Below, piece after piece: positions 54,411 through 64,000 of a stretch of DNA of 64,000 bases. Under the pieces are notes generated by a model. That model ran no database searches and was not told the origin of the DNA. It saw nothing but the letters and a program-made list of their open reading frames with translations. This DNA is from Agriotes lineatus (Eukaryota > Arthropoda > Insecta > Coleoptera > Elateridae), in the NCBI GenBank assembly GCA_940337035.1, contig CALNHX010005138.1, positions 1 to 64,000 on the forward strand. The letters run 5' to 3'. Made by a program: the position numbers and the translations under genes. Each line of letters starts with the position of its first letter. The stretch's first letter is position 1.

Positions 54411-54954
54411 TAACTGTTTGGAATAAATATTCTCGCACACTATCTTATCCATTTTCAGTTTCTTGTTCGAAAAGAGCCTCTAACTATAACGCTGTTCTCT
54501 TTATTAATATACTGTTTGTACTCTTATATTGATTATTGATAGGTTTTTATTATTTTTATGAATTTGCATAGATAAAGAAGTTTATAAAAATCTTTCTCAA
54601 ATTCAATTTGTAATCCATAGGTATGTATCATTGATTTTGCATGTTTATGAAAGTAATAACGGAATAATATAAAGTACTATGCAAGGGAACAAAAACTGTG
54701 ACAGTTAATATGGTCTGTTATAAATGTGACTGCCTTAATATGTATAGTTGCTAGGTATTTGTAGCTCAATTATCAACTTGTTTAGACGTTGCTGTGAAAC
54801 AAAATTGTTATAGTAAATGTAACTGTTTCAAGCTTCATTTAAGCTAATCAAATAATACCAAAATCTCTATCAAGAGTTGTCCCAGTTTTTTTTTGTCTTG
54901 CATAGTAGCTTTATATTAGATGTCACAGTGAAATTATGTGTTGTTTGTTGTTTA

Positions 54955-55136
54955 TAGGCAAATTATTACATCGCTCTATCCAGAATTCAACGCGCTCTGT
55001 CACTTGAGTTGTCAGTTGTCAAAGTGAGGTTGTGTTCATACGCAATCCATAAAATAAGCATGAAAATAAGTTACCACATGACTTTTAAAAATTACTGCTT
55101 TACACAAGGCCACTTGATAATGGTTTTATAAAACGC
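54955..55136 (+). repeat. Third copy of the 46870/47700 repeat family
   Basis: Carries AAATTATTACATCGCTCTAT, GTCACTTGAGTTGTCAGTTG and CACAAGGCCACTTGATAATGG in one continuous unit. It is interrupted by a SINE at 55149. 54420-54955 upstream shows no gene. Confidence 0.6.
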
Positions 55137-55148
55137 ACTTTACTTGAG

Positions 55149-55528
55149 GTAGAACCTGCGTGGCGCAGATGGGTAAGCGCCAGGCTTGCATTAAGCAAGT
55201 CCTCGGTTCGAATCCCACTGGGGTCGGAATTTTTCCGTATCCTTGGCGATTAGAATCGGGCTCAGTGAGACCATTCACAGTTGGGCACCAAATTAACTGT
55301 GCTCTACTCAGAACCACATACCTAAGAGATAGAGTAACAAGGTCAACACATCACCAAGACACACAACTCACACAATGGTTGCTACGCAAGCACCAAAGGC
55401 GCGCTCCAACTCTGTATCCCGAATCCGGGGCAAGTTGAGCATTGTACCGCCAGATGCCAGCGCATAAAGCACCAGCCTCTACACGGCAAGGTAAATGAGG
55501 TTACAGATTATACATACATACATACTTT
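55149..55528 (+). mobile_element. tRNA-derived SINE carrying a Penelope insertion in its tail
   Basis: A box TGGCGCAGATGGGTAAGCGC, B box GGTTCGAATCCC, a body of about 280 bp and a tail GGTTACAGATTATACATACA. ACTTTACTTGAG (55137-55148) recurs at 56828-56839, beyond the Penelope element, so the SINE's own 12-bp target duplication brackets SINE plus insertion. The tRNA part does not close as a gene. Confidence 0.75.
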
Positions 55529-56821
55529 GCTTTTTGAGGCTTTCACGGCCATTGTCATTAAGTAACAAACGACTTCCGGGATTGGACCGTGTTATGATTG
55601 AGATCGAAGAACTCCACGTTTCGCCCACTTTCGTAAGGGGCTTCATCAGGAAGAAAAAAGCAAAAGAGCACGGTAACTCAACGTGTTAACCACGCCAGAG
55701 GCGAAACTCTTTGCAAGGGAAGGGACAGAAGAGCACGGTAACTCAACGTGTGAACCACGTCAGAGGCGAAACTCGAACTCACTATCGGAAGAAAAAAGGC
55801 GAGAATTTATAGGCAAACGCCGTCGCGATTCAGCAAATGCCGTCGCGGTTAGGAATTAGCACTTTCCACATAGAAGGAAGGGGAAAGCCTTCATCCCGAT
55901 TGAGATTATTAGGGTGTTTGCAAATCTCAATGGCTTCGCGAATCTTTCTGCTAAAGAAGAATGGGGATTTGCAGATGATGGAAGTTTAATCAAAAAGGAT
56001 CTTATGACCAATATCGCGTTGGTGTTCGGCGATGGCCGATGATGAAACGAGACCTGATTTGAGACAGCGCTGGTGCTCAGAGATGCGAGTTTTTACTGAA
56101 CGACCTGTTTCACCAATGTATACAGAATTACAAGAGCAAGGAACTCTATAAACACCTTTAGATGACATAGTGTTTAATTTATCTTTAGATGAAGGAAGAA
56201 CCTGTGAGATTTTGCTCGGGGGTTTGAATACTGTTTTAATGTTTTGTTTTCGAAGAAACTTTCCTATGCGGTCCGTGACTTGGTGGATATAGGGAAGAAA
56301 GACTATTGCTGCAGGAGAATTGGGTTTTGGAGGTTTGGGTGGCCGTGGATGAAGATGGCGATTGATGGCAGACTGTATATCCCTAGCACGGTAACCGTTA
56401 TTCCTAAGAGCTTTCCGAATGTGATTTAATTCAGCGTGGATATTATCGGGTTGGGATATGGAAACAGCCCGGTGTACAAGTGAATTGATAACGGAAAGTT
56501 TTTGTGTAGGATGATGGTGGGAATCGGCATGTAGACAGCGATCAGTGTGAATGGGTTTGCGATATACAGAATGACCAAGTTTGCCACTGGGTTGGTGAGA
56601 GTCAGTCGAGTTTCGCCTCTGACGTGGTTCACACGTTGAGTTACCGTGCTCTTCTGTCCCTTCCCTTACAAAGAGTTTCGCCTCTGGCGTGGTTAACACG
56701 TTGAGTTACCGTGCTCTTTTGCTTTTTTCCTCCTGATGAAGCCCCTTACGAAAGTGGGCGAAACGTTGAATTCTTCGATCTCAATCATGACACGGTCCAA
56801 TCCCGGAAGTCGTTTGTTACT
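55529..56821 (-). mobile_element. Penelope-like element 1 with inverted pLTRs
   Basis: CATACATACTTT flanks both sides (55517-55528, 56822-56833), a 12-bp target duplication within the SINE tail. The left arm (55540-55795) and right arm (56600-56821) are reverse complements, the inverted pLTR arrangement known for Penelope-like elements. Each arm repeats GAGCACGGTAACTCAACGTG twice and carries a hammerhead-like string CTGATGAAGCCCC...GGGCGAAACG on the minus strand. Confidence 0.85.
55850..56699 (-). pseudogene. Penelope-like ORF: RT thumb remnant and GIY-YIG endonuclease
   Basis: Minus frame: LGHSVYRKPIHTDRCLHADS (end of the RT region), FLPYIHQVTDRIGKFLRKQN, then GVYRVPCSCNSVYIGETGRS (GIY-YIG: GVYRV...VYIGET), KTRISEHQ and AIAEH. 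A TAA near 55988 breaks the frame; the following codons still read KIREAIEICKHPNNLNRD, the family's C-terminus. The RT core is absent through 5' truncation. Confidence 0.85.
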
Positions 56822-56833
56822 CATACATACTTT

Positions 56834-57065
56834 ACTTGAGTTTTATTTTAAGGTGCCAAAATTTAAATTTAAAAACTTTATTTTATTTCAACACTGAGTA
56901 ATTATACATATGTCCCTACACAAAGAATGCTGCATAACAACTGACTTAATTTTAATTGCAATCTGTCTACAAGCAAGCAAGCTGATAAGATAAGGAAATG
57001 ACACCTCGTAAGATTATTCAAGCGTGTCTTATCTGTCCCACGTAACTCTTGCTTATCGTTGTATT
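56834..57065 (+). promoter_or_regulatory. GATA-motif cluster upstream of a candidate exon
   Basis: CTGATAAGATAAGG at about 56979-56992 contains two GATA sites. GTCTTATCTGT at about 57027 and GCTTATCG at about 57051 are reversed sites. Four sites in about 80 bases directly before an ATG with a good splice donor resembles promoters of insect gut-expressed genes, which use GATA factors. Inference only. Confidence 0.35.
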
Positions 57066-57148
57066 ATGGAAGAAGCGGTGGTGACACGGCCGATCGAATA
57101 CGAAGTGCGCTCGATCAATGTCGACGAATACGTGGCACACTCACCCAG
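57066..57148 (+). CDS. Candidate first coding exon of an unidentified gene
   Basis: ATG at 57066 opens MEEAVVTRPIEYEVRSIN then VDEYVAHSPR, with balanced codon use and no repeat similarity that I can see, ending at CCCAG|GTAGGT in phase 2. The protein is not recognised. No second exon was found downstream in the window, so it may lie outside or this may be chance. Confidence 0.3.
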
Positions 57149-57449
57149 GTAGGTACAACATGCGGTTATCTATAAGAATAACAAAGCACGGATGGCGCAT
57201 AGGAAGGCTGCTGAATATTAATTATAGTCACCTATAACAAAATAAATGTCTTTAATTAGTTTTTCTTTCTTGCGTTGTGCCTATCTTGTTGCTGTCATTT
57301 GAGATGTTTCTATTATGCCATGTACTGTCTGCATTGTAATCAGAGAAAGTGCCTTTTTTATTTTTCGATGCTATATACTTTTGAAGTTTTTTCTGGTATT
57401 TAGTAGTTTTATTTTCAGCTATTCTATGTTAATTTAGTGTTTATCTTCA

Positions 57450-58250
57450 TATAATTGGCGATCTAAACGCCAAAGTAGGAAAAAAACTAACCACCATATT
57501 GTTGGCAGACATGGAGAGAATACCGAAAACGATAACGGCCGACGTCTGATTAACCTCTGTAAACAACACGACCTGAGAATCATGAATGGATACTTCGGTC
57601 ACAAAGATATTCAGTAGTTATATCCCTAGTGCAGTCTGTATATTCGAGTATTTCTCGAGAACGCGAAGCGTTCGAGAAAAATACTCGAATTATACAGAAT
57701 GCACGCGGGGAATATTGCAAGACTATTCCTCGAAGAAATGTCATCTTTTGTATACCACACTATTAATTTTTAAAGAATTTTCAGTTTTGTTTCTGAAACT
57801 TCTTGTGTATCTAGCTGCTTTGCTCTTCTTCCCGCAAATACTCGATATTGCACTTGTGCAAATACCCGGGTATTGCACTAGTGCAAAATATTCGCTGTAT
57901 TCAGCTCTGATTGGTTCAAATTTTGAAAATTGATTGATGTGATTGGTTTATATTATCTGAGGGGAATAGTCACAAATATACTTGGAGACAAGAAACTAGA
58001 AATCTGAGATCTATAATTGACTACCTTATCTTAAAACTAAGAACTTAGTTGAGAACTCGCGATGTGAGAGCTTGCAGAGAACCAGAGTGTGGAAGTGACC
58101 ACTATTTAGTAATGGCAAACATTACAATGCCTTACAAAACATACGTCAATATTAAGACCGATAAGGTAGAATTCACCAAAGATAATAATAAAAAATCTGG
58201 TGTCATACGCGCACACAACTTCCTTTTACAGTGATCGTATAATTAGCCAA
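57450..58250 (+). pseudogene. RTE-type LINE endonuclease fragment, split by an insertion
   Basis: 57456-57612 reads GDLNAKVGKK, ENDNGRRLINLCKQHDLRIM and NGYFGHKDIH. After the insert the frame resumes at 57973 with KYTWRQETRNLRSIIDYLI and later CGSDHYLVMANITM (the terminal SDH motif). Together these are the second half of an AP-like endonuclease. Stops are present. It ends where Penelope sequence begins at about 58272. Confidence 0.8.
57614..57972 (+). mobile_element. Insertion with YGAR palindrome inside the RTE endonuclease
   Basis: The endonuclease codons ...GAT ATT CA and C AAA TAT ACT TGG are split here, with TCA on both sides (57611-57613, 57970-57972). The palindrome (about 57616-57730) pairs GTGCAG.CTGTATA and TATACAG.ATGCAC and ATTCGAGTATTT and AAATACTCGAAT. 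CGAG (57656-57659) faces CGAG (57673-57676) around AACGC-GAA-GCGTT. The rest of the insert is bounded by GACTATTCCTC and GAGGGGAATAGTC and contains TGATTGG at 57907 and 57943. Confidence 0.7.
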
Positions 58251-58271
58251 AAATTTGATTTTTGATTTTAA

Positions 58272-59225
58272 TCCTGGTGAAACGTAAATCAGATGGCAGT
58301 TTAGGACATGCAGTCTATAGAAAGAAAACACACACGGACAGATATCTAAATGCTGACTCACACCATCATCCAATGCAAAAAGCAACAGTTCTCCAGACTC
58401 TGGCGACAAGAGCAGTTCGTATCTCAGACGAGGAAAATCTAGAGAGAGAAAAGCTACATCTGTTTGACTCTTTACAAAGGAACGGATACACAACTACCGC
58501 CATACGAAAAGCACTAGACAAGACTATGACCAAAAAGGCTAAAGAAGAATCTCCACCTCTGGAAGGCTTAGCATTTCTACCTTACGTTAAAGGCTCGACT
58601 GATAAGATAGGACGTGTCCTGCAACGATGCAACATCAAAACTGTGTTCACGAGCAAGGAAACTTTGGGTAACGGCTTCAGATCGGTAAAAGACAAGACTC
58701 CAAGTTTAAAAATCGCTGGCGTATATCGCATTCCTTGTCCTTGCGGCTCGAGTTACATTGGACAGACTGGTCGTTCCGTTGATCTAAGACTCCAAGAACA
58801 TAAAGGCGATTGCAAACACAAACGCATCACGAAATCAGCCGTAGCTAAGCATACTTTTACAAATGGGCACACTTTAGAATTTGAGCATGCCAGAGTACTT
58901 GCCAGAATACCTCATTACTTCCCGCGAATGATACGTGAAGCCATAGAAATAGAAAAACATCCAAATAATATCAACAGGGAAGATGGCTTTAAACTTAGTG
59001 AAACGTGGACCCCTGTGATACACGATCTAAAGCATTACAACCACTGTGCGTCATACGGCCACGTCCCACGGATTACGTTGCACTCGGATGACCAACCAGC
59101 GTTACGCCACTCCGCGCGCTTGGCACGGAGGTCTATAAATAGCTCCACACCGACCTTCGGTTCTTAGTGCGACTTTCACTCTGATGATGCAAGCTGCAAG
59201 GTCTTGCGAAACGTTAGTGAATATG
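58272..59225 (+). mobile_element. Penelope-like element 2, 5'-truncated
   Basis: Frame 58262-59167: LGHAVYRKKTHTDRYLNADS, FLPYVKGSTDKIGRVLQRCN, AGVYRIPCPCGSSYIGQTGR (GIY-YIG) and IREAIEIEKHPNNINREDGF. This end of the protein is uninterrupted, about 290 residues, so this copy looks younger than element 1 and belongs to a different subfamily. It lies in the opposite orientation to element 1 and is joined to RTE sequence at its truncated 5' end. Confidence 0.85.
59175..59221 (+). ncRNA. Hammerhead-ribozyme-like motif at the Penelope 3' end
   Basis: CTGATGA (59181-59187), stem II GCAAG/CTTGC (59189-59193 with 59203-59207), GAAA (59208-59211), then CGTT with a very short stem III. TTCACT (59175-59180) pairs with AGTGAA (59216-59221) as stem I, and cleavage would fall after GTT. 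Penelope-like elements are known to carry such hammerheads. One extra base (59188) between CTGATGA and stem II departs from the canonical core, so activity is uncertain. Confidence 0.5.
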
Positions 59226-60059
59226 GATGCACAAACAGCAAAACGGACAAATCTGCCTAAGTATCCTCGTTCTCAAGATACTCAAACTACACGAGCCACC
59301 AGAGAGCATGGCCATCGCGCGGGTTTTTGCTCGACTTCACAAGGTGCAAGGCACATTAAGCCAGAAAATGCTGGGTATTCTTATACAAATACTACTCGGT
59401 CTAAGCCGAAATTGTATGCTAAGGAGAATAATTTTAATTTTTAAGCATTTTTTAAACATTTAAAAAAATTCCAAATTCTACAAAAACCGTACAAAAAAGA
59501 GCGTTAGTTCAGGAGACAAATTTTCTCTCAAATTTTAAGCTTAATTCAAAAATGTAATAATATACTGGGTGTTCTATTTAAAATAGGAGTTAATAAAAAA
59601 AATTGAAAAAAACAAAAGAAACCCAATTTAGAAGTATTCAACTGGAAAATCACCTATCTCACATCAATACACATTAAAAATGTAATAAAAATGTGAAGTT
59701 TGAAAAAGATCGTTGGAGCCGTTTTTGAAAAAATCGAAAAAATCTGAAAAATCACAAGAGTCAAAAGCTTGCTGTCGCATCTTCATAGTACACAAAACTT
59801 ATATATGAAGTTTCAACGCCATACTTCTTTTCGTTTTTGAGATATTCTGTTCACAGACAGACACACACACAAACACATACACAGACAGACCAATGAAAAA
59901 AAATATGTTTTTTGGGTTCAGGGGACCCCAAAACGTGAAGATCTGTTGAAAACTCAATTTCGAATTTTTGGGGTGAATCCAATACTTCCTTTATTGTAAA
60001 AGGAAGTAAAAATATAACATAGAGAGCCTCTACGATAAAAGCACAAAAATATTGTGTCA
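59226..60059 (+). repeat. Repeat region, inverted copy of 45060-45490, plus CA-rich tract
   Basis: 59450-59820 mirrors 45060-45490. 59850-59885 is a GACA/CACA-rich tract. 59915-60010 ends with AATACTTCCTTTATTGTAAA then AGGAAGT, a terminal hairpin similar in type to the one at 39930. No gene. Confidence 0.55.
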
Positions 60060-62375
60060 ACAAAGACTGAACCAAAAATTAACTGAATGGAGACATTGAA
60101 ACAGAATCGCCACAAATAATATTATGAACACATTGAGAATGCAATTCATTCAGCCGTTTCAGAAGCTTTAGGAGAGAAAACAATAAACAAATGGAATAAC
60201 GAATTAGAAAACTTAAAACCAACAACAATTATACTTCAAATGGCTACAAATTAATAATCCTACAGATTACACACAATACAAACAGGAAAGAGCAAGATTC
60301 AAACGGAAAATTCTAGAACAAAAGAATGAACAATGGGAAAAACGATGTAGAGAGATAGAGCAAAACATAGGAGGAAGAAGGTCCACTGAATCCTGGAAAT
60401 TCATCAATTCCGTCAGAAAAACTAAAACAAGACTGAAAATCATAAACAATGAACAATGGAAACTACATTTAAAAAATATATTAAATGAAGACCGGAACGA
60501 ATACCAAATTCAACATGAAGAGAGAATATACTCATAGATAGAAGGAGAAAAAATAGAAGTTGAAAACGATACTTTAACAACAGTAATAAGAAAACTGAAA
60601 AATAGAAGGGCAGCGGGACCAGGTGGCATACCAAATCAATTAATAAAACATGGAACTGAAAAACTTAATGAAATGTTAAAGACCCTATTTGAGAAATGTA
60701 TTAATGGTGAAATGATACCGGACGAATAGAACGAAGGATGGATAACACCACTACACAAAAAACGTGCCACCAACTCATGTGAAAATTATAGAGGCCTCAC
60801 GGTAAACTGCTCGTTCTGTCGGCTATATGGATAAATTCTAACAACATTGATAACAGAAGAATATCAAATGTATCAAACTGAGGAACAAGCAAGGTTCAGA
60901 GCTGCATCTTCTGCTTGACACAAATGATGCAAAAGATAAGGGCAACAGGAAGAGAACTACACTTGGCATTCGTGGACCTGGCTAAAGCCTATGACACAAT
61001 ACTTATAAAAAAACTCCTCGAAGTACTGGAAGAATCACCAATTAAAGTAACACTAATTAAAGCGGTACAAGAAATATATAAAAAGGCAACTGCACGAATT
61101 AAAATCGAAAATGAACTGACAACAGATTTTAAGGTCACCAAAGGATTACGACAAGCGACTGTTTTTTAGCCAACACTTCAAGTTTTTTAGCTTCATCCAA
61201 TGAAACTATACAAAACTTTTGGCTAAAAAACAGTGGAGTACCAGATTTTTTTAAAATAAGGTAACTAAGGTCGCCCCTATGGGCGCCACTGGTGGAAATA
61301 AATGAAATTTATTTTGCCCGAACAATGCCACTCCATGGAATACTAACCTATATCAAGTTTCATTAGAATATCTCTAGCCGTTCTAAATTTAAAAAAAAAT
61401 TGTTTAAACATCCTGTATTTTGAAAAGAAAGCCATTTAGATCCCATGTTTGTATGAACTTTTTATCAAGGAATCACCCCTTAAAGTTTGTCTACCTACTT
61501 AATTAACACCCTGTATACCTGGACACAACACTACTTCAATGGAAGCAAAAATGCAGTGGAATGGGCGTAGGCCTACCGATAGAAAATAGAACAATATATA
61601 CGCTACACTACGCGCTGACGGCCAGGTTATACTGGCAAGAGACTCAGAAGACATTGAATATATGATCAGAAAATTAAATGAAGAGGATGATACCTGGGGA
61701 TTAAAAATAAATTTCAAAAAACTGAATATGTATGTGTCGGAGACAAAGGAAATGATTTATACAATTCGAAGATGGAAATGCGATAAAAGCCAGCACCGAT
61801 TTTGTATACCTAGAAATTAAACTGAGTAATACCGGTAGATGTGATGAGATGATTAACAATCGAATAAATAAAACGCGGAAAATAACTGGAGCTCTCAACT
61901 CTATCCTATGGCAAAAAGATATAAGGCTTATTACAAAAATGCGTATTTATGGCACAATTATCAAACCCACATTGATCTATGGATCTGAAGTCTGGCAAAT
62001 CAGTAAAGCCAATGAGAGGAAAATACTAGCAACAGAAATGGATGCCCTCATACGGTCGTCTAGAAAGTCAAAATTAGAGAAGATTCGAAATGAAGAAATA
62101 AGAAGGATAACAAATAGAGAAATAACTATCATAGAGGAAGTTCAAAAGAAACTACTTACTTGGTACGGGCACGTAAATAGAATGGGAGAAGAGCGGTTAC
62201 CCAAAATGATACTGAACTGGAAGCCTGCCGAAAGAATGAAACGTGGACGTCCTCGAGAGACCTGGATAAAGGAAGTAACAAAATCAATGTTCCTGAGAAA
62301 TTTACAAGAAAGCGAATGGAATGATAGAAGGCAATGGAAACTAGGAACCGGAAGGCGACCGCAGTCGCTGTGAAC
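60060..62375 (+). pseudogene. Degenerate LINE with reverse transcriptase and C-terminal domain
   Basis: Frames in order give RRAAGPGGIPNQLIKHG, NYRGLTVNCS, HLAFVDLAKAYDTI (motif A), VTKGLRQ, then after an insertion YTLHYA (the YADD region broken by two extra bases, about 61605-61615), LNEED.TWGLKINFKKTE and GALNSILWQKDIR. The last open part (61849-62373, 174 codons) reads IIKPTLIYGSEVW, LLTWYGHVNRMGEERLP and GRPRETWIKEV. Several stops and frameshifts, so inactive. Confidence 0.8.
61158..61515 (+). mobile_element. Insertion in the LINE, starting with a perfect 16-bp hairpin stem
   Basis: The LINE reading breaks after KGLRQ and resumes with LDTTLLQWKQK near 61517. ACTGTTTTTTAGCCAA (61158-61173) is exactly repeated in reverse complement at 61219-61234. 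The block ends TTAACACCCTGTATA, a common end of insect repeats. No coding sequence. Confidence 0.5.
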
Positions 62376-62900
62376 CCGGATATACAGGGTGCCCGGATTT
62401 CGTAGGGACAACATGGGTAACTTTTGTATTTGAAGAGATAGAGAGACGATTAAATTAGCAAAAAGGTGCAGGTTTGAGAGCTGATTAAGAATCCATCTTC
62501 AAATTTTACTTGTCATGGCCCACTTGTCTAAAATTAAAAAAAAAAAAACAAAATCTCCTCATTTCTTTTATATGCCGTAACTTGTTTGTTACTTAAGATA
62601 TTGAGAGGCGATTTGAACTAATTTGCATGGTAAATACTTTTATTGGCACTTAATAAAACCAATGTTATTTGTGTAAATTTTTAGTAATCTAACCTAACCT
62701 CAAAATTTTAAATTGGTGCCGTGCAATTTTTTTGGCCCTTTTGAAAAACTGAGCTTATTCTTTTTACAGGCAGAAATCACTAGTGCCATGATCACAATAA
62801 TTTTGTTTTTTATTTATCACGTTATCTGTGAAATTATGTTTCGAAACAAAAAGCGGGCTTATCATCATACGTGCCTGTCAGTAGTGTGAGTGTTATTACT
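62376..62900. other. No gene recognised
   Basis: AT-rich spacer between the LINE and the Mutator-like gene; begins with ATACAGGGTGCCCGG, a repeat-type end. Confidence 0.35.
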
Positions 62901-64000
62901 TCAACTTATAATGGAAAATTTTGAAAATATGATGTATTTTGTGCGTATATCAAGTGCTACAAGAACGTAGAACTTACACGTCAAACATACGGAACACACT
63001 GACACTACTGGAAGGCACGTTGTATTGCGCAATTTACAAATGCGGCCAAAATTTGACGCTGTCAATCTTTTCCGCCGCTCTTCATACCACCGATTGCTTC
63101 GGTGTTGCCCAACAGTTTCCTTCAAAATTTCTTTACTCCCCAAAGATAATTCCTGTACAAATTTCTGCGCTGCTTCCTTCAAGTCTTCCTCCAGCATATC
63201 CGGCGTTGGTTCAGCTGCATCCGGTCCATAATCAGCGTCTGCGAATCCAGAGTACTTAGTACGGTAACGTTTTGCTTTCTGATTGCGAAGCAATTGCTTA
63301 CGCTTTTATTTTTCGGAAAATAACTTTGTATATTTTCCAGGCGTACTATTGGCTGTACTTTGCACGATTTCGTGGAGCATACCCACTTCATTATGCGCCA
63401 CTCAGCAGCTTCACACCTAGCTTGATAACCGCGCCGAAAAGCGAAATTCACACGTTTACCGCCATTTCGCAACGTGGGAATTATAAAGTTCTGCGGAATT
63501 GTTGGTAACATCATGTATTAAACTCTTAGAATGGCAGGCTACACGACGTACTGCAGTCATAATTTCCTCAAACAAACCGCTTTCTTCTAAATCTGAAACC
63601 ATATTTTTTTCGCCTTTAGCACCGGTACAAAAATAATCGCGCTGTGTACATCCCCTATGATCACCAAAGATATGTTTCGGTCCATTTAAAATATCTATTT
63701 CCAGTTCTCCAATTTTTGTATCTGTAGTTGCATCTTGGCTTTTTCTAAATTCAATGGCTTTGGTAACTGCACTACGAAACCTGAGAATATTTTTTGAGAT
63801 TATGTCTTTTAATTCGTTTTTCTTGGTTTTTGGTTTTTTGGCAACTTCTCGTAGTTTGTTTATGTAATTGCGCAAAATATGGTTTTTGCATTCAACTTTT
63901 TGTATTATAGTGGAAGGACCATAGGGCATGGACTCCACCAGTTTTCGATGCACGCTGCTGTCGCCATCACCCACTAATTTTACATATTTCATACCGTACA
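62901..64000 (-). pseudogene. Mutator-like transposase with YqaJ-type nuclease domain, broken, runs off the edge
   Basis: From the window edge the minus frame reads KYVKLVGDGDSSVHRKLVES, KVECKNHILRNYINKLRE, then ELEIDILNGPKHIFGDHRGC and NNSAELYNSHVAK. This wording matches the Mutator-like transposase family found in many insects and cnidarians. A shift at about 63456 moves to GGKRVNFAFRRGYQARCEAA, and another near 63290 to EERRKRLTASNFGRICKLR, the YqaJ recombinase/exonuclease motif. At least two shifts and missing residues make it a decayed copy. The N-terminus lies beyond 64000. Confidence 0.75.

Overview
The window looks like a transposon-dense, AT-rich nuclear genome of an arthropod, most likely an insect. 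The evidence is three spliced genes with GT-AG introns, a complete cytosolic alanyl-tRNA synthetase, a mitochondrial Obg-type GTPase, an HP1-type chromoshadow protein, and a mobile-element load of LINEs, Penelope-like, copia, hAT, Tc1/mariner and Mutator-type elements plus tRNA-derived SINEs. I cannot name the species; a beetle or another insect with a large genome would fit.

Host genes. Alanyl-tRNA synthetase lies on the minus strand in three coding exons (28045-27223, 26870-26335, 17052-15511). The phases agree, giving 966 residues, the usual family length. Its second intron is 9.3 kb and stuffed with transposons. MTG2/GTPBP5, a mitochondrial ribosome-associated GTPase, is on the plus strand in four exons (36107-37422, 373 residues). 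A 103-residue HP1-like protein that is essentially only a chromoshadow domain is on the plus strand in two exons (46161-46326 and 50852-50997). A possible first exon of a fourth gene, behind clustered GATA motifs, lies at 57066-57148.

Layout. 1-1800: copia relic, with a 748-bp Mutator-like inverted-repeat element in its LTR region. 1830-3780: foldback element. 3781-7795: LINE on the minus strand with the reverse transcriptase neatly deleted. 8181-9835: tandem array with an insertion. 11.7-15 kb: an inverted-repeat element and SINEs. 15.5-28.0 kb: alanyl-tRNA synthetase, with two hAT-type non-autonomous elements, a nested SINE, a Tc1 relic and several unusual palindromes in its intron. 28-36 kb: repeats and a LINE split by an insertion. 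36.1-37.4 kb: MTG2. 37.4-45.5 kb: transposon relics, including a snap-back palindrome built from a transposase 3' end. 46.2-51.0 kb: the HP1-like gene. 52.3-53.8 kb: unexplained GC-richer block. 54-60 kb: SINE with a Penelope element nested in its tail, an RTE-type endonuclease fragment, and a second Penelope element. 60-62.4 kb: degenerate LINE. 62.9 kb to the end: broken Mutator-like transposase/YqaJ gene.

The most interesting signal is a set of at least ten palindromes (8.3, 21.0, 22.06, 22.2, 22.5, 35.4, 42.8, 44.4, 44.9 and 57.7 kb) whose arms are unrelated in sequence. All share one structural detail. A few bases from the hairpin tip, the two strands carry facing YGAR tetranucleotides (CGAG/CGAG or CGAA/TGAG), predicted to form tandem sheared G-A pairs inside an otherwise complementary stem. 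Two of them are clean insertions whose empty site can be read from neighbouring sequence, both flanked by TCA. I do not know a described element family with this signature.
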